Shown here: piece after piece, positions 57,993-64,000 of the stretch
Layout: every line of letters starts with the position of its first letter
Numbering within the stretch: the stretch's first letter is position 1
From: Paractinoplanes ovalisporus
GTDB taxonomy: Bacteria > Actinomycetota > Actinomycetes > Mycobacteriales > Micromonosporaceae
Length of the DNA stretch: 64,000 nucleotides
Assembly (NCBI RefSeq): GCF_016834655.1
Contig: NZ_JAENHP010000025.1
Location: 62,001 to 126,000 of the forward strand
Direction: 5' to 3'
The notes under the pieces: generated by a model
Told to the model about the DNA's origin: nothing
Database searches by the model: none
The model's input: the letters and a program-made list of their open reading frames with translations, nothing else
Made by a program: the position numbers and the translations under genes

Positions 57993-59127
57993 AGGAACGT
58001 CAGCAGCTCCTCCCGCGCGAAACCGGCGTCGGTGAGGGCGCCGCAATTGAGGCCGCGCAACAGATAGGTGGCCAGCGCCCGGGCGGTGGCGGGTTCGTCG
58101 GCGATGCCGCTGTCGGCGCGGGACAGGTAGCGCTGGAGCCGGACCACGGCGGTGTCGCGGCCCTCGCGGAAGAACGCGTACGTGGCCGCGTAGCGCGTGG
58201 GCAGCTGAGCCGGGTGCAGGTCCCAACCCTGGTAGAAACCGCGTTCGAGGGATCGCCCGACCAGGCGGTGGTGGATCGACCAGGCCTCCTGCACCTCCTC
58301 GCGGGTGCCGACGGGCAGGATGTTGGTCGAGCCGTCGGAGAGCCGCACCCCGGTCTGGGCGGCGGCGGCCTGCATCACGGCCTTGGCGTGGTCGGCGGCC
58401 GGGTGGTCCATGGCCTGGAAGGCGGCGGCGACCCCGGCGGCGGCGCTGTAGTCGTACGTGCCGTAGTGCAGACCGGTGCAGCGGCCGTCGGCGGCGGTGA
58501 TCAGGCGGGCCACGGTGGCGGTGCCGTCGGCGGCGAGCACGGCGGCCGGGAGCTCGATCTGGATCTCGAAGCGGAGCGTGCCGGCGGCCAGCCCGTACGC
58601 GTTCTCCAACCTCTCCAGCAGCGTGACGAACGCGGCCACCTGGTCGGCGCCGCTCACCTTGGGCAGCGTGATCAGGAAGTGGTCGTCCTGATAGGAGTCG
58701 AGGAACAGGTCGAGCGTGCGCAGCGACCGGTGCCGGGTGGTGGCCTCCAGCGATTTGACGCGCAGGCCGAGGAACGGTGGACGCTCCCCGGCCCGCAGGA
58801 TCGTCGCCGCCTTGCGGACCGCCGCGTCTTCCTGGTCGTCGTCGCGGACGCCGTAGCCGTCCTCGAAGTCGACGCGCAGGTCTTCGATCGGCTCGCGGGC
58901 CAGTTTGTCGCGGACACCCGGCACCGACCACGGGAAGTCGTGCTGCTCCATCACCCGCAGCGCCTCGGCGCCCCACTCGCGGAAGCCGTCGAGCCGGTCG
59001 GCCGGAATGTAGACGGTGTGCACGGGCTGCCGGTCGGGACGCTCGCCCGGGTAGCGCGCCGCGAGAAACGCGTCGTGCGCGGCGAGCCGGCCGTCGAGAT
59101 CGGCGTAATCGGTGCCGGTGAGCCGCA

Positions 59128-59128
<1 letters not shown>
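57989..59128 (-). CDS. DUF6986-like aldolase/citrate-lyase-superfamily protein
   Basis: A 379-residue TIM-barrel protein resembling HpcH/HpaI aldolases and malate-synthase-like enzymes: FEDGYGVRDDDQEDAAVRKA, KVSGADQVAAFVTLLERL, EIQIELPAAVLAADG, DYSAAAGVAAAFQAMDHP. This matches the family annotated DUF6986 in actinomycetes, which regularly accompanies malate synthase. Its exact reaction is unknown, probably C-C bond making or breaking with glyoxylate or a CoA thioester. The start ATG overlaps the malate synthase stop by one base (TGATG). Confidence 0.82.
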
Positions 59129-60675
<1,547 letters not shown>

Positions 60676-60745
60676 CGTCGGCGGCTCCCCTCGATGCGGC
60701 TGTTCCCCTCAAACCGTAGTGGAGCCGGGGTGCCTCGCAACCGCC

Positions 60746-60754
60746 TGTGGATAA
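60746..60754 (-). promoter_or_regulatory. Single DnaA-box match (TTATCCACA)
   Basis: TGTGGATAA at 60746-60754 reads TTATCCACA on the minus strand, as at 44195 and 44212. It lies in the gap between malate synthase and the DUF1996 gene, beside a large hairpin. A lone box is more likely chance than the pair at 44.2 kb. Confidence 0.3.
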
Positions 60755-60755
60755 A

Positions 60756-60800
60756 CAGGTCCGCCCACCTCCGTGGTCCCTACGGAGATGGGCGGACCTG
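60756..60800. terminator. Large hairpin, likely terminator of the DUF1996 gene
   Basis: A 19-base arm at 60756-60774 pairs with 60782-60800 with a single mismatch, loop GGTCCCT. On the minus strand it follows the DUF1996 stop by 53 bases and is followed by TTTATCC, giving a short T-run. Confidence 0.7.
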
Positions 60801-60853
60801 GCGTGAGGTGCGGGCGCGACCTGGGGACGGTGAGCGCGCGCCCGCACCGGTTA

Positions 60854-62338
60854 TCAGTGGTTACCGAAGGTGTCGCACTTGGCCTTCTGCACCAGGCAGT
60901 CCTTGACCCGGTGGCCGAGGGCCGCGTCCTCCCAGGCGGCGAAGACGTCGCCGTGCATCGAGCTGGCCATGCCCGAGCTGAGCTCGAAGCCGTCGGCCGA
61001 GCCCGAGGTCGGGTAGCCGATCACGAAGGCGATCGACGGGATGGCGACCGGGAACTTGCCGCTGCACTTGCCGGACGAGTCGGCCGGGCCGGTGTGCGAC
61101 TTGTGGTCGGGGCTGTCCAGGTGGACGCCGTCCCAGCAGTCCGGGAAGGTCAGGTGGTAGGTGAGCTCGGCGGTCTTGGCGCAGACCGGCCAGTTGCCGT
61201 CGGCGCTGCGACCGATCTCGCCACCGGCGCCGGCGCACCAGAACTGCCCGTTGGCACCCTTCGGCGTGGCGACCTGGCGCTTGGCGTCACCGACGACCAT
61301 CCGGAAGCCCTGCGGCAGCGGCATGGTCCTGGTCGGGTCGGGCAGACGCGAGCCGTAGTAGACCGTGACGCCGTGCGGCTCGACCTTCTTGCCGTTCTCA
61401 TAGAGGCTCGGGATCCAGTACGCCGAGTGGTCGTCGTCCGGCTTGCAGCTCGAACCGGTGTTCTTCAGCAGGGTGTCGGTCGTCGTAAAGGCGTCCGTCG
61501 CGTTGTTGCCGAGGAACGAGTGCATGTGCGAGCCGCCCGGCAGACCCGGCAGCACGATCGGGTCGTCGGCCCGAGCGTGGCTGACCGTGCAGGAGGCGTT
61601 GAACTCGGCCACCCGTACGGGATTGCCGGTGATCGCCTTGGGCTTCATCGCGTTGAACTCGGCGAGCTGGGCCTTCCACTTGGCCTGGTCCATCACGACC
61701 CAGCCGGCGCCGGTGGCCGGAGCGCTCGTGCTGGGCGCCGCCGTCGGCGCGGTGGTCGTCGGGGCCGTGGTCGGCTGAGTCGTGGGCGGCGTGGTGGGCG
61801 TCGTCGTGGTGCCGCCCAGCGTGAACCAGTTGATGTTCACGAAGTCGGACTTCTGCGCGCTCTTCATCACGGCGACGAGTGTCTGCTTGCCGGCCGGCGC
61901 CTTCACGGTGGCGGTCCTGGTGACCCACTTCTGCCAGCCGCCGGTCTTCGTCACCGGGATCGAGGTCAGGAGCGTGCCCGTCTGCGAACCGAGCCGCAGC
62001 TCGATCGAGCCACCCGTCGAGTTGTCGGAGGCGATGCGCGCGGTGACGGTGGAGCCGATGGTCACGTTGTCGTAGCTCAGCCAGTCACCGTTCGCCAGCC
62101 AGCCGACGTTCTTGCCGCCGTCGGCGTCGCCGGTGTTCTCGGTCTGCGCGCCCGACTGGGCCGCGAAGGCCTCGGCCTGCAGCCGCCCCGGGACAACGGT
62201 CTCGGCGGCGTTGGCGGTAGCGATGTAGACGCCACTCCCACCGACCGCGACGGCGACGGCCGCGCCGAGGGCAACGCGGGTGACGCGGCGACGCTTGCGG
62301 GGATCGGGCGGGGCGACGTGTTGGGGGTCAGTCCGCAT
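60854..62338 (-). CDS. Secreted CBM6-like plus DUF1996 protein
   Basis: A 494-residue exported protein. A membrane/signal segment (VALGAAVAVAVGGSGVYIAT at about 22-41) is followed by a carbohydrate-binding module (about 50-176: RLQAEAFAAQSGAQTENTGD to NINWFTLGG), a Thr/Pro linker (about 177-212), and DUF1996 (about 240-490; PGGSHMHSFLGNN, HSAYWIPSLYENGKKVEPHG, DCWDGVHLDSPDHKSH). DUF1996 proteins are often seen with secreted carbohydrate-active enzymes. A promoter is visible at 62392-62420. Confidence 0.9.
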   Translation of the reverse strand: MRTDPQHVAPPDPRKRRRVTRVALGAAVAVAVGGSGVYIATANAAETVVPGRLQAEAFAAQSGAQTENTGDADGGKNVGWLANGDWLSYDNVTIGSTVTARIASDNSTGGSIELRLGSQTGTLLTSIPVTKTGGWQKWVTRTATVKAPAGKQTLVAVMKSAQKSDFVNINWFTLGGTTTTPTTPPTTQPTTAPTTTAPTAAPSTSAPATGAGWVVMDQAKWKAQLAEFNAMKPKAITGNPVRVAEFNASCTVSHARADDPIVLPGLPGGSHMHSFLGNNATDAFTTTDTLLKNTGSSCKPDDDHSAYWIPSLYENGKKVEPHGVTVYYGSRLPDPTRTMPLPQGFRMVVGDAKRQVATPKGANGQFWCAGAGGEIGRSADGNWPVCAKTAELTYHLTFPDCWDGVHLDSPDHKSHTGPADSSGKCSGKFPVAIPSIAFVIGYPTSGSADGFELSSGMASSMHGDVFAAWEDAALGHRVKDCLVQKAKCDTFGNH

Positions 62339-62391
62339 TTCTTGCTCTCTCGTCTCTGCCGTGCTCGCTTTATCGGGCCGTTTCGAAAGCG

Positions 62392-62420
62392 AGTATGCAG
62401 AGGTCAGAGCGTTCTTTCAA
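62392..62420 (-). promoter_or_regulatory. Putative sigma-70-type promoter of the DUF1996 gene
   Basis: On the minus strand TTGAAA (62420-62415) and CATACT (62397-62392) are separated by exactly 17 bases, about 55 bases upstream of ATG 62338. The surrounding region 62339-62580 is more A/T-rich than the window and appears non-coding. Confidence 0.5.
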
Positions 62421-62580
62421 CGCGTGGAGAAAGAATTAGGAATTGCCTTCCAGAGCACCGCAGGTAGCCGCGATTTCCATTCCGGATAACATTTTTCCCG
62501 CGATCCGACCTTAAGACTTCCTTAAATACTCCCCGGTTTCACGCGGCAACCCACAGTCAAACCCGTTTCCCCGTACGCCT

Positions 62581-64000
62581 TCAGCGCTCGCTGTCGAGCA
62601 GACGCCGGTGGGCACGGACCGCGTCGCGGGCAAGAGTATCCGCATCGGCGTTCACGAGTTCGGCCCGCTCGACCACCGGCCGCCCACCGACCAGCGCCAG
62701 CTCGACCGGCGCGGCCGGCCCGAACACCAGCGCCACCAGCCGATCGTCGATGCCCGCGTGCCCCAGCCCGTCGAGCCGCCACATCACGAGGTCGGCCAGC
62801 TTGCCCACCTCGAGCGACCCCAGCTCGTCCTGCCGCCCCAGACAGCGAGCGCCGCCCATCGTCCCCAGCCGCAGCGCCTCCCGCGCGTCCAGCGCCTTCG
62901 GCCCACCCCGGGCCCGCGCCGTGTAGAGCGCCTGCCGCAACTCCTCCCCCAGGTGACCCGCCTCCTGCGAGGCCGAACCGTCCACCCCCAGGCCGACCGG
63001 CACCCGGTGGTCGAGCAGTTCCCGCACCCGGGCCACACCCGCACCCAGCCGCGCGTTCGAACTCGGGCAGTGCGCCACGCCCGTACCCGTGGCCCCGAGC
63101 TTGGCGATCGCCGAGTCGTCGAGGTGCACGCCGTGGGCCAGCCACACGTCGTCGCCGAGCCACCCGAGCCGTTCCGCATACTCCACCGGGGTGCAGCCGA
63201 ACCGCTCCCGGCAGAAGTCCTCCTCGTCATCGGTCTCGGCCAGGTGTGTATGCAGCCGGACCCCCTTGCGCCGGGCCAGCGAGGCGGCCTCGCTCATCAG
63301 CCGCTCGGTGACCGAGAACGGCGAGCAGGGCGCCACCGCGATCCGCAGCATCGAGCCGGGCGACGCGTCGTGCCAGCGGTCGATCGCCTTCTCGGTGGCC
63401 ACCAGCGCCTCGTCGGTGCTCTCGACGACGTTGTCGGGCGGGAGCCCGCCGTCCTTGCGGCTGAGATCCATCGACCCGCGCGTGGGGTGGAAGCGCAGCC
63501 CGATGCGCCGGGCCGCCTCGATCTCGGCCTCGAGCACGTCGCCCCCGTCACGCGGGAAGACATAGTGGTGGTCCATCGACGTGGTGCACCCGGAGAGCGC
63601 CAGCCAGCCCAGCCCCGCCCCGGCCGCCGCGCCCACGACATCGGCGTCGAGCCGCCCCCAGATCGGATAGAGCGTGGTCAGCCAGCCGAACAGCGTCTCG
63701 TCGACCGCCAGCCCCCGGGTCGCCCACTGATAAAGGTGGTGATGCGTGTTGACCAGCCCGGGAGTGACCAGGCAGCCCGCCCCGTCGACCCGCCGCACCT
63801 CCCCCGACGCCGCGCCGACCCCCGACGCTCCGCCGAGCTCGGAAGCCGGGCCGATCCCCGACACCCCACTGATCCCGGGCGCCCCGCCACGCCCCGGTGC
63901 CGCGCTGATCGATGGCGCCGGGCCGGCCCCGACGGCGAGGATGCGCCCGTCGTCGCCGACCACCACATGGCCGTCGGCGTGATAGGTGTCGCCGGCGTCG
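62581..64000 (-). CDS. Amidohydrolase, 8-oxoguanine-deaminase-like; 5' end beyond window
   Basis: The frame stays open to base 64000 with no stop, so the start is off the right edge; the GTG at 63966 would drop the family's N-terminal strand (DTYHADGHVVVGDDGRILAVG spans it). Metal ligands: NTHHHLYQWATRG, the His in HTHLAETDDEEDF, AHGVHLDDS and GVDGSASQEAGHLGEELR. This set fits 8-oxoguanine deaminase or related nucleobase deaminases of the ATZ/TRZ type. A Gly/Ala/Pro-rich insert of about 40 residues sits between the first strands and the metal motif. Role: salvage or breakdown of oxidised guanine (inference). Confidence 0.87.
   Translation of the reverse strand, partial: DAGDTYHADGHVVVGDDGRILAVGAGPAPSISAAPGRGGAPGISGVSGIGPASELGGASGVGAASGEVRRVDGAGCLVTPGLVNTHHHLYQWATRGLAVDETLFGWLTTLYPIWGRLDADVVGAAAGAGLGWLALSGCTTSMDHHYVFPRDGGDVLEAEIEAARRIGLRFHPTRGSMDLSRKDGGLPPDNVVESTDEALVATEKAIDRWHDASPGSMLRIAVAPCSPFSVTERLMSEAASLARRKGVRLHTHLAETDDEEDFCRERFGCTPVEYAERLGWLGDDVWLAHGVHLDDSAIAKLGATGTGVAHCPSSNARLGAGVARVRELLDHRVPVGLGVDGSASQEAGHLGEELRQALYTARARGGPKALDAREALRLGTMGGARCLGRQDELGSLEVGKLADLVMWRLDGLGHAGIDDRLVALVFGPAAPVELALVGGRPVVERAELVNADADTLARDAVRAHRRLLDSER

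Overview
The window is about 64 kb of dense, very GC-rich DNA. Strong third-position G/C bias, GTG starts, many 1-4 nt gene overlaps and the gene families present all point to a filamentous actinomycete. A member of the Micromonosporaceae (Actinoplanes-like) is my best guess. It looks chromosomal. I see no rRNA, tRNA, CRISPR array, insertion sequence, integrase or phage gene. Sixty-seven protein genes are called; the first (position 1) and the last (position 64000) run off the ends.

Layout. 1-9.5 kb: an F420-dependent oxidoreductase tail, a RecQ helicase, a drug-type MFS exporter divergent from an MmyB-like XRE regulator, two aldo-keto reductases, a second MFS transporter and a LacI regulator. 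9.6-12.7 kb: a LacI-type sugar/inositol operon (Gfo/Idh/MocA oxidoreductase, sugar-binding lipoprotein, IolE-like isomerase) with operator-like repeats in front but no ABC permease or ATPase. 12.7-20.8 kb: a secreted GH9 glycosidase, an FAD monooxygenase, a nucleotidyltransferase, an FN3-domain secreted protein, an AraC regulator and a VOC protein. 20.8-24.3 kb (minus strand): an ABC exporter followed by a histidine kinase and a NarL-type regulator, translationally coupled. 24.4-37.2 kb: a GT4 glycosyltransferase, a phytoene-desaturase-like oxidoreductase, a YihY/BrkB protein, small membrane and lipoproteins, a mechanosensitive-channel-like protein with a TQVI-rich tail, a PAS-GAF-PP2C-HATPase stress regulator, a tandem VOC protein and an HTH plus Clp_N pair under tandem palindromes. 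37.2-43.1 kb: an SDR plus mannonate-dehydratase-like pair, a MarR plus pirin pair sharing an operator, an M29 aminopeptidase and an SDR. 43.1-53.9 kb: a phosphoesterase, methyltransferases, a phospholipase-D-like protein, a TetR with a long palindrome, an APH-fold kinase, a transglutaminase and a GNAT protein. Three different tandem repeats and two DnaA-box matches lie here.

54-64 kb is the clearest pathway region. Allantoinase and allantoicase (+) face malate synthase with an aldolase/citrate-lyase-like partner (-), and an 8-oxoguanine-deaminase-type amidohydrolase starts beyond the right edge. Together they suggest purine ring breakdown to glyoxylate and urea, with glyoxylate passed to malate. 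A secreted CBM6 plus DUF1996 protein sits inside this block.

The most unusual signals are at DNA level: strong excess of the palindrome CGTACG in all three reading frames, a series of 13-45 bp tandem repeats mostly at gene junctions, shared palindromic operators, and convergent genes whose stop codons interlock in CTAG or TTAG. I could not run searches; family names rest on motifs read by eye.
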